A DNA stretch of 64,000 bases from Cavia porcellus (Eukaryota; Chordata; Mammalia; Rodentia; Caviidae): contig NW_026947507.1 of assembly GCF_034190915.1 (NCBI RefSeq), positions 29,130,001 through 29,194,000 of the forward strand, written 5' to 3'. A program made the position numbers and the translations under genes. Shown one piece after another: positions 49,700-64,000 of this stretch (position 1 is the stretch's first letter; each line of letters starts with the position of its first letter). The notes beneath the pieces were generated by a model. It searched no databases. It was given only the letters and a program-made list of their open reading frames with translations, and was not told the DNA's origin.

Positions 49700-51509
49700 T
49701 AAAAACAAAGAAATATACCGATTTTATTAAATGTTCAGTGTTCATGGACAGGTCACACAGCAACTGACATCAACATCAAAAATATTAAAATAGAGATTCT
49801 CTAAAGGAAAGAGTCTTTCTTTAACGGGGTTGATAATACTTAGTAGTTTCCATTATTTGTCCATGAAAGCTAAGAAAGGTGCTATTTCAAGCAGGATTCT
49901 AGTAGAACTTGGCACATAAGTTTTGACTTTTTAAGCAACTATTACTCTTCATTTTCTTGTAGGTTCACTCACTCAGACAATCTCACATATACATACAGTA
50001 ATATTAAAAACATACATGGCTGTAAAGCAGGAAATTCATCCTAAAATTACATTTTCTACAACAAAAGCAGGTCACCATGTTTATGTCCAATGTCTCAGTC
50101 AGGGAAATGGGTTTTCCTCATGGATCTGCTGATTAACATACACTATTATGTCCAATATTTCAAAAGGTGTGTTTCTAGGAAGAGCTGTTGGATCATGTGC
50201 AAGAATTCTAAGGCAATATAAGTAGTTGTTCCACAGGAGATATATGTATCTGCCTTTGCAATGATATACTCTTGAAAGTCTTTATTCTTCAAATGCTACC
50301 AGCCAGACATATGGAGACATTCATAGTCTACAGTTGGCTCAAAGGTCAAAAAATTGTTTTAAAAAAAAGTTTATGGAATAGCACCATAGGAAGTTTTTCT
50401 GAAAAAAAAACAAAACAAAACAAAAAGCCTTTTCAACGTTGCATTTTTTGAACTGAATTCCAGGAAGCAAATATAGAGAGATTTTTAAATTCTCACAAGG
50501 GCCACTTCCACTTCATTCGATTTTTTAAAAAAACACTAACCATGACATCAACAATAATAACTACAACAATAATTCATCATCAACAAAAGAAAGACAATAG
50601 CAGCAGTAGTAATTTGAGTATGAATCATCCAGGCAGTCACTTAGAAGAACCCTGTGCATACCATGCAGGAGTTTTCTCATAAGGATTGTAAGACATCACA
50701 GGGCTCTTACGTTTTGTGTGAAAAGGCAGCAGTCCTTAGAAGGAACTGAGTTTACCAATCAACTGGGCATTTTCCAGTAATTAAATAAGTGATGTCTAGA
50801 CTTTAACTGCATTAGTAGATACTATCAACACTCTGAACTTGTCAAAATGTAAGTACAATGAAGTGGTCTCAATATTATTTGCATTTTACAGAAGTTAAAT
50901 TGGCCTACGAGTGAAAATAATAAAGCTGAAATATTCCAGTTTCCAGACATTGCACACACATACACGCACACACGCACGCACACACGCACGTGCACACACA
51001 TGGTAAAAACCACCCTCCAAAGACTCCCACTTCACATCACCTTACATGAATCTGGCTTACATTGTATCATTGATACAAAGTCAAGGGAAATACACTAAAG
51101 GTAAAGGGTTTTCCAATTTATGACCTGCAAGGTCATTGTATGTCCCCAAATCTTGGAAAATAGTCAAAAGGAACACCCTTCAGGGTAATGGCCCCAGAGG
51201 TGAACTGTCTGAGTCATGAGGCATCTGTTTCAAGCTGTGAACAAAAGCTGTTGGGGTCTTTTCTTGAAGCACGCGGTGCCCATCCACCAGATTTCTTAAT
51301 GCATCAAGCAGAGTTCAAATATTCCTGTAATGCTGGTCACCATTAGCTGGAAATTCCTCTTTCAGTACAATGAGTGTAATTTGATCTTACAGTTTTCTTT
51401 TGTTCAAACTCACTATATAAAACATTTGTGCTAATGTCCTCAGTTTAAAAAAAAATACATCTTGTCTCCACTGTGCACATGCCTTTACGTTCTGATAGAG
51501 GTTCAGATG
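49700..51509 (-). other. TLL1: TLL1 3' UTR, extent uncertain
   Basis: Sequence following the stop on the minus strand has no long open frame. Apart from a CA microsatellite it looks single-copy. Candidate AATAAA hexamers on the minus strand lie at 50281-50286, about 49722-49728 and about 48962-48967. The left boundary given here is the middle candidate. No downstream U/GU-rich element was decisive. Confidence 0.45.
50952..51002. repeat. CA/GT microsatellite in TLL1 3' UTR
   Basis: Imperfect run of CA units interrupted by TACACG, GCACG and GTG. It lies about 500 bases downstream of the TLL1 stop, so it would be transcribed as an imperfect GU run if the UTR extends this far. Confidence 0.85.
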
Positions 51510-51644
51510 CTATTTTTTGGTATGCATGCTTTCTGGATATCTTATGCTCTTGTATCTTACATAAAATCCTTTCTTGTTGATTGTGTCATCAGTGTGAAAA
51601 TGAATTAAAACTGCATCTCCAATGGAATAGATTTCTTCTGCTGG
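51510..51644 (-). CDS. TLL1: TLL1 last coding exon: end of CUB5, C-terminal tail and stop
   Basis: This 135-base piece is too short to show as a long open frame but follows in phase from the exon ending at 52945. It encodes 44 residues starting [16 protein letters not shown] and finishing HTKK, then TAG at 51512-51510. The [12 protein letters not shown] segment is the last strand pair of CUB5; its first Asp fits the third CUB calcium ligand. The tail after the CUB is short and basic, as in the tolloid family. The acceptor is TTCCTTCAG at 51645-51653. A second AG four codon positions in could serve as an alternative acceptor but would change the phase. Compared with the human protein as I remember it, PP becomes PA at the junction and the tail differs at several positions, as expected between orders. 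Confidence 0.93.
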   Translation of the reverse strand, partial: PAEEIYSIGDAVLIHFHTDDTINKKGFYVRYKSIRYPESMHTKK

Positions 51645-53450
<1,806 letters not shown>

Positions 53451-54469
53451 CTAAGGTGATCATAGTGGCAGCAGGTTTTCAGAATTTAATAAGTGAAAAT
53501 CACATAATAAGTCTCAGTAATTTTTTCACTGTCACAACTAATGCTGTTTTTATTCTGTAATAATTCATTTCATGGAAAAAAGGTCAGGATCTTAACTTGA
53601 TTTTAATCTTCATAATTTCAGGACCCAACATTTAAAGAAACAACTTAAAAATCAGTAAAATGTATAAAATGTATGCGTGGTTATGAATGTAGAGCTATGT
53701 ATTTTAGGTAAAAATAAATTATCAAGCATATATACATAATAAATGACAGTTATTTTTGTAATTTCAGAAACTTACATTCAGTTACAGAGTGTGTGCCTAC
53801 TTTAATAAAAGAAAATAAATGTACTATTCAATTGATTTTTTTACAGATATATGAACAAACATATGCTCTGCCAGTTATTGCCTTGTCATTAGAGGAAACT
53901 ATATCAAAGAAATAAATCAGCGAGCATAAAAACTTTTATGTACAATATAGAGAATAAAAGCTTCAAAAACTATTCTCAGGATCCCTTTATTGTCAAAGCC
54001 CCATAACTTTATAACTGGAGAGTTAACAAAAGCAGGGAGAAACGATCAAAAATACAGTGAATGCTACTGCTCAGTGTCATCCAACAGAAAGGCAGATTTG
54101 TCACACTGCAGTCTGATCTCCTCCACCTCAGTCATGAAACCTGGTACCGTGTGCCTTTTGATTCCTCCCCATTGTCAAAATGTCTATGAGAAGCATACAG
54201 TCTGAGCTGATTCAGGGCAAGGGAACAAAAGACACCAAAGAACTTCCACAACTCCTCCCAAAAATAGCAAGAGCAGGGGATAAATGTGTTCAAACCAAGG
54301 AGAAACATTTTTGAGGGGTATCAATGGCAAAGTGCCCTTTATGGTAATAAATTTCTTTTCATCTAAATTTAATGATTTTTTTTAAATCACACCTCACGTA
54401 CATAGGAAAGGACATGTTTTTGAAAACATGCAAAAGAAAAACTTCCGACTTAAGAGATTTTGTTTCCTA

Positions 54470-54620
54470 GCCTCACACATCGGAAGCTGAGTGCCCGCCT
54501 TTGCCATCAGAGCGCTTTCCTTATCCTGCCAACTCCGGGCACTGGCATCCTCCCCCGCGGCAGCCTCCTGTACGTGTTGGTGAAGGGAAGCGTGCTAGTC
54601 AAATGGTCTGCGTGGGGATC
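54470..54620. other. GC- and CpG-richer patch within TLL1 intron
   Basis: A block with several CpGs (including CCCCCGCGGCAGC) stands out from the AT-rich intron and lies just upstream of an ID SINE. Both plus frames are open for about 80 codons. No family was recognised. Confidence 0.3.
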
Positions 54621-54683
54621 GCAGCTCTATTCCTCTTTGCTCTTTGTCTCACAGCTTCCTTTGTATTTTGCTTTTACGTGTGT

Positions 54684-54745
54684 TTGTGCTCTGAATTGAA
54701 CCCAGGCCTCCCATGTACTAAACATTTGCTCTGCCCCCAGGCCTC
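54684..54745 (-). mobile_element. ID-type tRNA SINE, diverged
   Basis: Plus-strand CTCTGAATTGAACCCAGGCC followed by TCCCATGTACTAAACATTTG is the reverse complement of an ID B-box/anticodon-arm region. The copy is old and partial. Confidence 0.6.
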
Positions 54746-57700
54746 ACACCTACATTCCTAAGCGTGAAGATCCTACATAGTCCGCATATCATGAGTTCTA
54801 GATGGAGAGCAATTGAAAAGGTGTGTAAAAGGTTGAAAGGTGCCTGGCACATAGTGAAAGGCCGTAGTAAATGGTCATTATCATGGTCATCATTTTCCTG
54901 AGAGACCACTCAAATGCCATCACCTGTGAGCTAGTAACCACTCGCTATGAAATGAAAAGCCAGAAAACTAGACAACTTAAAATAGTATTAATTTGCTAGT
55001 AGAATGGAACAATTATATTTTTGAAGTCGTAAAAAGTATTTCATGCAATGTATTTCTGAATTTAGTAGAGAAATACGTAAACCAGACTAATTCTATTCTT
55101 CGGTTTTTAAAAATCTACTAGTTCTCCAAGTTTAATATAATTGAAGGCTTTGCTTTTGACTCTCAAACGACTGTCAGCACTTGTCTTTTTTTCAGTCTCA
55201 GGCCAGGAGAAACTGAAGGGGGAGACCAGGAGATCTAGAAGAAGTCCTTAGATTTGTGTGCCTGCTTCAGAGTACCAGGCGGTGGGGAGGGAGATGGATC
55301 CGGAGAGGAAATCCTCTGCCAGCCCAGCTGGAACAAAAACCAGGGAGGAAAAGATGGAGCAGCAAAAGACGAAAAGAAATTTCACAGTCCTTATGAGCAG
55401 AAAGTCACAGAAAGCTGTGTGATTTGGTGTTATAGAAAACTAGCCTACTTTTTAAAAAAAAATGCCTTACATGACATTTATGAATCATTTTAAAGGCTGT
55501 AAAAAAAGTCTTTATCTATTTCAGTGCGTAGTCTCACTCCTATAAATCATTATTCCTACTAATAAATCTGCAATAATGTTCTAATCATGAAAAGGAAAAA
55601 AAGAACTTAGCCTACAGGATGAATTTTTTAATGCTTAGCCTTTGGATATTATGTGTACAAGATGTGTGATTTTAATATACTCTAAGAGAAATACCATGAG
55701 CTAAAAGTGATGGATAGCACAAGGGAAATTACTTTAGTGATTCTGGAGTCTCCGTGACTAAGTACACTCTCATCAGTACACCATTCAACAGGTCCCTTGA
55801 AAGGCATGATTTTGAAGTTGAGTCAATATATTTTCAGAGAATGTCCCTATGCATGAAACCAGTCATTCAGTATATCAGAGGTATGATTTTTCAATTAACA
55901 GCTTGAAGGTAATTTACAAGCTGTCAGAACATCGTCTACAGAATTCTGGGAAATGGAAAATGAAGTTCAGTCCATAACAGTATCAGAAGGTGAAGCCCAG
56001 GGTGGTCTCCGTTTTAACTGAAAAGACATGTTTGTTTATTCCTGTTGAAGTATTAAATTCGGGAAGAGGTCCTATAATTTGACCTATAAATGCCTTAGTG
56101 AACATTCTAATTTACTTAGAATGTTCAAAATTGATCAAAATTGATCAAAAAATTTTCTTTCCAAGTTGCACAATACTAGACTATTTTATTTTTTAAATGT
56201 CAAGGACAAATAATATGATACTTTATATTACAAGAATGCCCTAATAGACAATGTCATGTTTTTTAAGTAATTGTTTCTCTCCATGTTTTTTGCCCTTTCT
56301 GTAACAGTGATACCTTTTGAGAGAACACAAGATTTTGTTTTTACTATGAAATTTGTTTCTTTCAATTAGTTTACATAATGCTGGAGTAATACCATTTGTT
56401 ATCTATTAAGATAAATTTATAATTAGAATCTGAATCAAATGTCAAAGGAAAAAATGTTTCTTCCTAATAAAGTCTACTTTCCATGACTTGGGTCATATTA
56501 CTTGTGGAAAATAACCATAATGTTGTGGACAGCTATTTTTCAATTCATGTGTTATAATGCTAGAAGTTTTTGTTGCAGGAAAAATTAAAAATTGTACACA
56601 GAAATATAAATTTAAGCACATTGAAATGTATGCTTGGGGACCCAAAGTAACTGCTACATCCATTCTAGAAGGCAGTAAATAATGCTGCAATGTAGGAAAA
56701 GTTAATAGATGTGGTTTGAATTTGGCTGTCTTGTCAAAAGAAACAGAAAGATAAACTGAAAATCAAGTTTAATGTAGTCTAAAGCTGTTAACAGACAGAA
56801 ATTTCTTCTACTGTCTTATAAATTTCTAATTTCTTCTTGCAAATTATTAATGCATTACATTGTGTACCCAAAGCAGTTGTCAAAAAAACTTTGAGACAGC
56901 ATACACTGTAAGTGGTACATAAGAATATGTCAGCCTAGATTGCACAAAAAGTATTTTTAAAAATCTATGCAGAAAATTCCAATATGACTGGATACATTAA
57001 ATATTTGTAAATTTACAGTAACAAAGAAATATAATACAAAAATTTTGATAAGAATAGACAACAGGTGTTGTGAAGTCAGCACTCTAATTGCAACTGTTAC
57101 TTTTTTGCTGCTTCAGTTCTCACAAAAATTTTTAGCCAAAGATTGTTCATGGCTGAAATGTCAGAGCTGGATTAAACAATATCCAGGCCTGTTTTGCTGA
57201 AAACGGTGTCACTGGACTGCTCAGTAATTATTTCAATCAGCATGAACTGAACAGTGAAACACAATGAGCCTCTTTTGTTACATATTTTAAACAGAGAATT
57301 TGCTCCAGATCTATATAAATCTACAAGGAAGCATTCAATCCTTACCTATTGTTCCAAATCACAACTGATACAGGCTTTTTAATCAGCTTTTTGGTAATTC
57401 AAAAGTTCTACACTGAAAAATGTATGGCGGAAAGTATATTAATTTTGGAGGCAGGTGATCAAACCTGAGCTTTGACACTATTTTATTTTTGCAGTCATCT
57501 TTTTTTACTGTTTTTATGCTCATGATACACAATAATTATAGTCAGCTTGGGGAACTGATACATATACATGTTACATCCCAATCATTTTAACTTTGGCACT
57601 GCTTTACAAACATTTGGAAGTTAAGTAATCATCTAGATTTTCATTTCCAAAAGGAAAGATGATAATCTCTATGTCATAGAGTTCCTGGGAGACTTCAGTG

Positions 57701-58926
57701 TGTAAATAGGATGTAAACAGGAAGTGTGCATAGAAGGCATAAAGTTTAGGAAGTTGTGAACCTTTAGAACTGTACATAGCTTTGATATTATTATTTTCAG
57801 ATGACACAACTGGGATCCAATGAAATGGCCTTTTCTAAAGTTTCCTCCTAAGTTACACTTGGACAGAGGAACCAGAGGTACTGGCATGAAAACATTATTT
57901 ATTCTCAATTCTCACATTAATAAAGGACATAAAGAAAAACTCTAGAAGTTGGTTTTGATACAAATCAAAATTTATAGAAGGTAATTTTTCACTCCTATGT
58001 AATCAGTTATTTCAAGAATTTTGTTTTTAACAACCTATTTTCACACTGCATTCTCTAAAGCTGTGGTAGCCAAGCTATTTACTTAAATACCAAGAACTTT
58101 GTGCTGTTATAAAATAATGTTAAATTACAGCAGTAAGATTCAAATTTTTCTTCCGTTTCAATTGTATGGCTTGAGAATATGCTTAAAGAGCAAATCTCAA
58201 ATACTATAAGTGAAAAATGTCATCAATATAGTATTTGTATACTTTATTAAAGACTTCTCAAACTGTAACATTTGTGCTAATAATGAGAAGTTAAATGCGA
58301 TGAGCAGGGGTCCAGTAGCTATTAGCATAAATCATACTGAGGCTCTGAGAAGGTAAATCCACTTTCTCAGAATTTAAATCTACTGCTACAATACAACATA
58401 GAGTGAAATATAACATTGGGCAATTAAATAGTTAAACTCCGGACTTTATAAATCAAAGTAAACAAAATCGGCAGGACACAGTGACAAATATTTTGTCATT
58501 GTGCTTTAAAATTATTTCATGGAGCAGTTTCCATACCAGGATACACTTCTCCAAGTGTTATCAATCTTTTCTGGATCAGCAATGCCACTAGGTGGCAGTA
58601 TAAGCTAAACGACAGCAACTAACTACATTTTTTTTTTTCCCCCCCAAACTGAATGAAAGAAAGGAAGGAATTCCTCAGACAGCTTATGGAACACAGAATT
58701 AAATTGGCCACAAATTGTAAACATTATATTCTACATTTGTGCCAAAGAGTGCTTATATTTTTCTAGTTTAAAATTTATTCCCTAAAGACTCCTAGAAAAG
58801 CTGAAATCTAAAGCACAAGTTAGAATTCTAATAGAGAAAAGATCATGTTGCATACCAAATAAGAGAGCAAAAAAGGAAAAAAAAAATGAGGCACTGTGAA
58901 ACAGAGAGATCACAAAATTATTTACA

Positions 58927-59060
58927 AAAATAAATCACTGCAGGACCAGGAATTTAGTTCAGTGGCATAAACACTTGCCTAGCAAGCATGAGGTCATGAG
59001 TTCGATCCCTGACACCAAATAAATAAAACAAAACAAAATAAAATAAAATAAATCACTGCA
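58927..59060 (+). mobile_element. ID SINE with 16-bp target-site duplication
   Basis: The body (58943-59010) carries TTTAGTTCAGTGGCATAAAC (A box region) and GAGTTCGATCCCTGA (B box), followed by an AAATAAAAC/AAAAT-rich tail. Flanks AAAATAAATCACTGCA at 58927-58942 and 59045-59060 are identical, proving retrotransposition. Copies with intact boxes like this arise by pol III transcription and L1-machinery mobilisation. Confidence 0.88.
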
Positions 59061-59424
59061 AAAAGCTTCTTAACCAGGTAGGCATGTAATGCAAAATACA
59101 AGTTTTGACCAAGGCATACATCCCTGTGTTAAAAGTAAGACATTAGCCACCTGCTGAAAATATAAAATCCCTTATAGAAAAATTTTGATAGTTTTATGTG
59201 ATCATATTTCACTGATCACAAACTTAAATAAAAAACTTTTTTTATTTATTTATTTTTGTCTGAATATTCAGCCTCTACAGAGATATGTAGGTAGAATGCT
59301 GAGCAATTCTACAAGTGTTTCTGACAGTGTTTCAGTAAAATTTACCTGAGAGGCTAAGACATTCATTTAAGATTCTGTTAACAGTCAAACACACACATGC
59401 ACCAGAAAAGAAACTTCCATCTTA

Positions 59425-59673
<249 letters not shown>

Positions 59674-59827
59674 CTATTGTAAAACAGAATAGAAAAAAAA
59701 TGTACTCATAAATCACAAAAATCATTTAAAATGAGTTTTATTTTTCTTTCGTGGTAGAAATTGTACATATAACATGACACTCAGGGTATACAAATGATTT
59801 TACCCATTCACAATGAGGAAAAAAAGT

Positions 59828-60180
59828 TTGCGTATACTATGGTTTGATCCTTGACTGCTTCCTAAAAGCCTGTGCTTGGTCCTCATGGTAGCACTGTTGG
59901 GAAGCAGCAGACCCTTTAAGAGGTGGGCTAGAGGGAAGTCCTTAGGTCCTTGGGGGCTGCCTTCCTGGCAGATTCTGGCCTCTGCTCTTCTCCCCCTTCT
60001 GGACCTAAAGTCAGCAATTCTGCTCTATTGTGTTCCCCAACCAGAATACGCTACCTTGCTATAAACCACAAAGCAACAGATCATCAGTTAGAACCACAAG
60101 AGCCCAAATAAACCTCTTCTTGTTAGTTGACTGTCTCAACTATTTTGTTGCAGTTACAGAAAATCATCTGATACACTGTG
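59828..60180 (+). mobile_element. MaLR (MST-type) solo LTR
   Basis: The order of phrases is that of a mammalian MaLR LTR: CTTGGTCCTCATGGTAGCAC, GGGAAGCAGCAGACCCTTTA, AGAGGTGGGCTAGAGGGAAG, a poly(A) signal region CCCAAATAAACCTCTTCTTG, and an end resembling TTTTGTTGCAGTTACAGAAA. It is a diverged solo LTR in a TLL1 intron, sense opposite to the gene. Confidence 0.65.
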
Positions 60181-60382
60181 AAATTCTACTATTCAACTAT
60201 TGCAACCAAGTCTACTGTTAATAATATGTACATTCAGTTCAGAATTTAAATAGATAATAATAACGATATTTTATGCTAAATTTAATCCAGGAGATTCATC
60301 AGAAAATTGTAATCAGTTATTTTAAAAAACACCTTCTACTAAGTTATATTTTTAAAAAAAAATATTCTTTTACTTTTGGGTG

Positions 60383-60471
60383 TCTTTTTTTGTGTGTGTG
60401 TGCCAGGAATCAAATTTGGGACCTTCCACTTGCCAGGTAGGCAGTTGTGCCGCTGAGCTATATTCCCAGAC
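60383..60471 (-). mobile_element. ID-type tRNA SINE
   Basis: Reverse complement reads GGGAATATAGCTCAGCGGCA then CAACTGCCTACCTGGCAAGT and ends GATTCCTGGCACAC plus a GT-rich 3' tail. Both pol III boxes are recognisable but mutated. Confidence 0.75.
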
Positions 60472-61327
60472 ATTCCTTCTAGTTTTAATGATCATAAATG
60501 AGTGAATATCACCCTATTTTTAGGCACTTACACTCAGAAGAAAATCGCATAAGTTATACTTTTATAAATGCTAAATGCAATGAATCTTCATAAAATAACT
60601 AAACCAAAAAGAAATTTCCAGTACTTACTTCTTTACTGAGATCTTACAACCTGCATTCTTAGAGAACATAAACACCTTACTAATTAAGAATCTTACTAAT
60701 TAAACATCTAATTAAAAATATTTTGAAATCCTTTTTCAGTATAATATTCTGCACTTATATTACTATCTGGTATCTTGGCAAGTTTGGTATGTTTTTCTGT
60801 TACTTATGACATTTAAAATTGTTTTTAATTGAAGTTTGTAGTAACTTTATGTGTGTATTTTAACAAATGCAAAATAAAACTAATGAAATATAAAATGCAT
60901 TAAAAATCACCAGAGAAAATTTAATTGAGATACACTAAAAATAACATTCCCCAAACTTAGGATTTCAGGTTACTTGCAATTGTCCATTAAGCCTACAGAC
61001 TTTCTCCAGAGCAACCGTCATTCACTGGAGAAATAAACCACTATTCTTTTTTATATCGGTAGAGCAAAGGAAAAGCTTATAAAGAAAAAAAAACAGAAGA
61101 AATACAAAATATAATCTTGGTTTTACTAATTTTGTTACAATTCCTAAAGCATAAGCTATTTGTAAAAAAAATTATTTACATAAACATTTTTATAATGCAA
61201 TTTTGTGGTGACCATAATTTTCAGTTTGATGAGGTCACACAAAGGTGACTCTCAGTGTTAGTCAGCTGACATATTCCACACCAAACCAGACCTCCTTCTA
61301 TTACTTCTGACTTTGGAAGAGTGGGAA

Positions 61328-61351
61328 AATAAAATAAAATAAAATAAAATG
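61328..61351 (+). repeat. (AAAAT)n short tandem repeat
   Basis: About five units of AAAAT after GTGGG; not attached to a recognisable SINE body. Confidence 0.85.
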
Positions 61352-62932
61352 TGTATTTAGCTAAGGAGTAGAAGGAAACTCATGAGGTTACTTAGCAAAA
61401 GCAAGAAGGACAAAGAAAGCTGACCTTCTTTATATGCCATTCCAGTGCACCCTACTTGAGAAATATAACAAATATTATAACCAACAAACATTAAAATTTT
61501 TATTTGTAATAACTATGAGTAAAAGAAATGGTCCCTTCATTTGACAAAATCATTAGATAGTACCAAGTACAAAAAAAAAGATTGAACATAGGATAGACAA
61601 CTTCCCTAGAAATAGAAAGCAGTGTAAGGAAATACAGTGAACGGCAGAATTCCAGTGAATTTATCTACCTGAAGCACAGATGCAAAGCAGTAAATGACTA
61701 AACTTCGTCTTATTAAATAAATACCCTGGTCTTTGTAATACAGGGTTAGAGTTGACACAGCTCCTGGATCAAGGAGCCTGAATGCATATCTGGGCTTCTA
61801 GATAGGTCTGTCACTTAATCTACTTAACCAACTATCTTATGCTTGTGGTTGTTCTCAAGAATTAAAATGCTCTAGAGGAGAACAATCAAAACTTCTGGTT
61901 TTATGACTCTCTTGACCTGATCCTCAGCCAGCTCCTAGTACCACTGTGTACACAGTATACATTCTTAAGGTCAGTTTGTAACCAGTGAGAAACCACAAGA
62001 AAAAATGGGCTCAACTGCACCCAGAGTTCTTTAAACCAAGCCTCTCAATCTTAAGAACAATGCTATGTCGAGAGTATAAAACATTGTTTTGGGAAAACAA
62101 CAGTATATGAAAACCAAAGTATGTCATGTCATTTTTTTTCTTCTGCTAGTGAATTATGGCCCTTCATCTATAAACATGAACATGGAAACAAACTCCTGAA
62201 GAAGAGAATATTCTAAGAAAGATGGAGATAATGCAATTTTAAAATATATCTATAAATAATTGCTAAACATGGGCTAGAATTTACAGACCACATCTGTGTA
62301 GTCCATTCCCTGGTCCTTTGAAAGCTGAGCCAATGTGATAAATAAGTGAGTATTTCACTCTCAGTGGAAGGCAGGAATAAATAACAACATCTGTTTAGCA
62401 GAATGGAGCAACATTACTCAAACTGGCATTGAGCGGGTGACTGTGGGCCATGCTGACACCTTGTCCAGAGCCAAAGTACTCCAGCCTGCTATGGAGTTAC
62501 TAGCGGAGTAAGACTGAGTCCATGGGAGTTAAATTCATCAGATATCCTGTAGCTGACATACACTCAAATGATACAAACAACTCTCATTCATTAAGGTATC
62601 AATGAATTTCCCCTTGGAAGAGAGCTTGTTAGATCAAGTGCAAACACTGAGTGGTTGTTTTCCAGAAACTAACCTGACCTAAAAATCTACCACACACAAT
62701 AAAAGCCATGACTGAAGTCTCGTAAGTCTGATACATGTGCCACAGAGTCACCCAGTAGAAAGACCTCTGATATACTTGTCATTATTTCAATAAAGAATGT
62801 TACTAAGTCATAAAAATATTATACGAGCTCACGGGAAACTGCAATAGCTTTTAAAGTATCTTTTAGAGCCCACGATGATAACGTAAGATACATCATTCTA
62901 AGAAGCATGCTGAGTCATGAACTCTACTTTAC

Positions 62933-63073
62933 ATAAAATGTAAAATTTTTTTTTTTTTTTTGTCTTTTTCCTTTTTATCGGTACTGGGAATCGAACTCAC
63001 GACTGCCTGCTTGCAAGGCAGGCGCTTATGCTGCTGAGCTAAATCCCCAGCCCCTATAAAATGTAAAATTTTT
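62933..63073 (-). mobile_element. Young ID SINE with 18-bp target-site duplication
   Basis: Identical flanks ATAAAATGTAAAATTTTT lie at 62933-62950 and 63056-63073. On the minus strand the body starts GGGGCTGGGGATTTAGCTCA, continues GCAGCATAAGCGCCTGCC and has the B box GAGTTCGATTCCCAG, then GTACCGATAAAAAGG and an A-rich tail (plus-strand poly-T at 62945-62960). Box A and box B are both intact, so this is the best-preserved SINE in the window. Confidence 0.93.
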
Positions 63074-64000
63074 CATCACTGGGAACAAGTGCCACAGAAA
63101 TGTCCCCAAATAACACTCAGGGACCCAGATACCCTTCAGACTCACAATGGGGACAGGAAAGCCAGGCATGCTAAATGTGCAAAGCTACAAGGAACTCTAA
63201 TTTCGGTTAAAATACTCTCCTTGCTTCTTCTCATTGTTTTAACTTGCTTATTTGTTTGTTTTGTGATAGAAACATTTTTAAGAATTCATACCAAGACTCT
63301 ATAAGCATTTGGATTGTAAAAAATTAAAGCTTACTCATCATTTGATTATATTTCCATGATTTTAGGATACTAATCTAGACTTCAGGAAGACTAAATAAGT
63401 AAAAAATAAAAGAGAAAATAACCATGAGCTCTAGTCAGAAATCTAATGCTTTTCCCATAAGGCAGTCTGAGAAATTATGAAGTCCAATCAAAAGAAGTAA
63501 AATTGAGCTCCCCTTGTAGGCGGCAGAAACAAAGGTTTCTGAACATCCAAGCAACCTCAGTCTCCCTGACTAGCCACTGCCAGTTTCCACTTATTGTTTC
63601 TTCAGACAAACATCTGCAAAAGTTCTTTTACTAAAAGTACAGATATTGACTAAAGTTTAGGGCCATGTAGGATAGCTACATATATTCACATAAGACAAGA
63701 TAATAAAATGGTTACATTTCTTATTACATTCAAAATAAATTTTAGCTAGGATAAGATGAATATTTACACTAGGAGAATTAAAGAGACTAATGAATTTGAA
63801 CGGATGCAAGATTAGCTTTAGAACTCCCCGAGTTCTTTTGCCTTTTCTGTCTTCAGAGAGAGCTATTACCCAGTTTCCTCAAGATAGTTGAAAGATTAGA
63901 GGCCGCTGGTAACAATGAAAAAGCAGAATATAATCTCAGTCTTCTGATTCGAAAGGCCTTTTCTTTTTTAAGTTTTCTATAATAAATGTGATCAGATGTA

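Larger units (their letters stand above)
59674..64000 (-). other. TLL1: TLL1 intron upstream of the CUB4 exon (runs off the window)
   Basis: No exon encoding the first half of CUB4 was found on the minus strand up to base 64000, so the preceding exon should lie beyond the edge. The interval carries one MaLR LTR and two ID SINEs. The rest (60480-62930 and 63075-64000) is AT-rich sequence in which I see nothing recognisable except a short AAAAT repeat. Confidence 0.75.

Noticed and set aside
62951..63055. tRNA-like sequence with A and B boxes
   Set aside because: It has a poly-A tail and target-site duplication, so it is an ID SINE rather than a tRNA gene.
59674..64000. Expected TLL1 exon for the first half of CUB4
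   Set aside because: No minus-strand stretch with the expected tryptophan/proline-rich CUB start and splice sites was found; it should lie past the window edge.

Overview
The window is mammalian nuclear DNA, most likely from a rodent that is not a mouse or rat. It has spliced vertebrate exons with GT/AG boundaries, L1 LINEs, MaLR/ERV LTRs, ID-type tRNA SINEs and diverged B1 plus ID dimers. No Alu, B2 or B4 was recognised. B1-ID dimers and an ID variant carrying GCATAA after box A suggest a squirrel- or beaver-grade rodent; the species cannot be fixed by eye.

The only protein-coding gene recognised is the 3' end of TLL1 (tolloid-like 1, an astacin/BMP1-family metalloprotease) on the minus strand. 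Three exons are visible: 59673-59460 (second half of CUB4), 53195-52945 (most of CUB5) and 51644-51510 (end of CUB5, C-terminal tail, stop). Their phases join correctly and give the last 199 residues. The next upstream exon was not found before base 64000. A 3' UTR runs leftwards from 51509; its end is not certain.

Layout: 1-~48.4 kb is gene-poor sequence downstream of TLL1. It holds old MaLR LTRs (370-720, 7.6 kb, 9.1-9.9 kb, 12.7-13.0 kb, 42.8-43.2 kb), two related ERV-type LTRs (7.0 and 32.2 kb), a nearly complete L1 (15870-21527, 19-bp target-site duplication), an L1-related 3' UTR element beside it (21585-22376), a PPIA processed pseudogene (25.1-25.7 kb), a 5'-truncated L1 (26509-28295, 17-bp duplication), old L1 fragments (30.0, 35.9, 40.1-41.8 kb) and a half-L1 (HAL1-like) element at 36789-39917. 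About 48.4-64 kb is the TLL1 3' end and its introns, with ID and B1-ID SINEs and one MaLR LTR.

The most notable object is the HAL1-like element. It has a CpG-rich 5' UTR with a YY1-type motif, an ORF1 with an intact start and only about two frameshifts, and an L1-type 3' UTR. ORF2 is absent, and an 11-bp target-site duplication bounds the whole unit. It is therefore best read as an ORF1-only retrotransposon that inserted in that form. All repeat family names are by-eye judgements and were not checked against a library.
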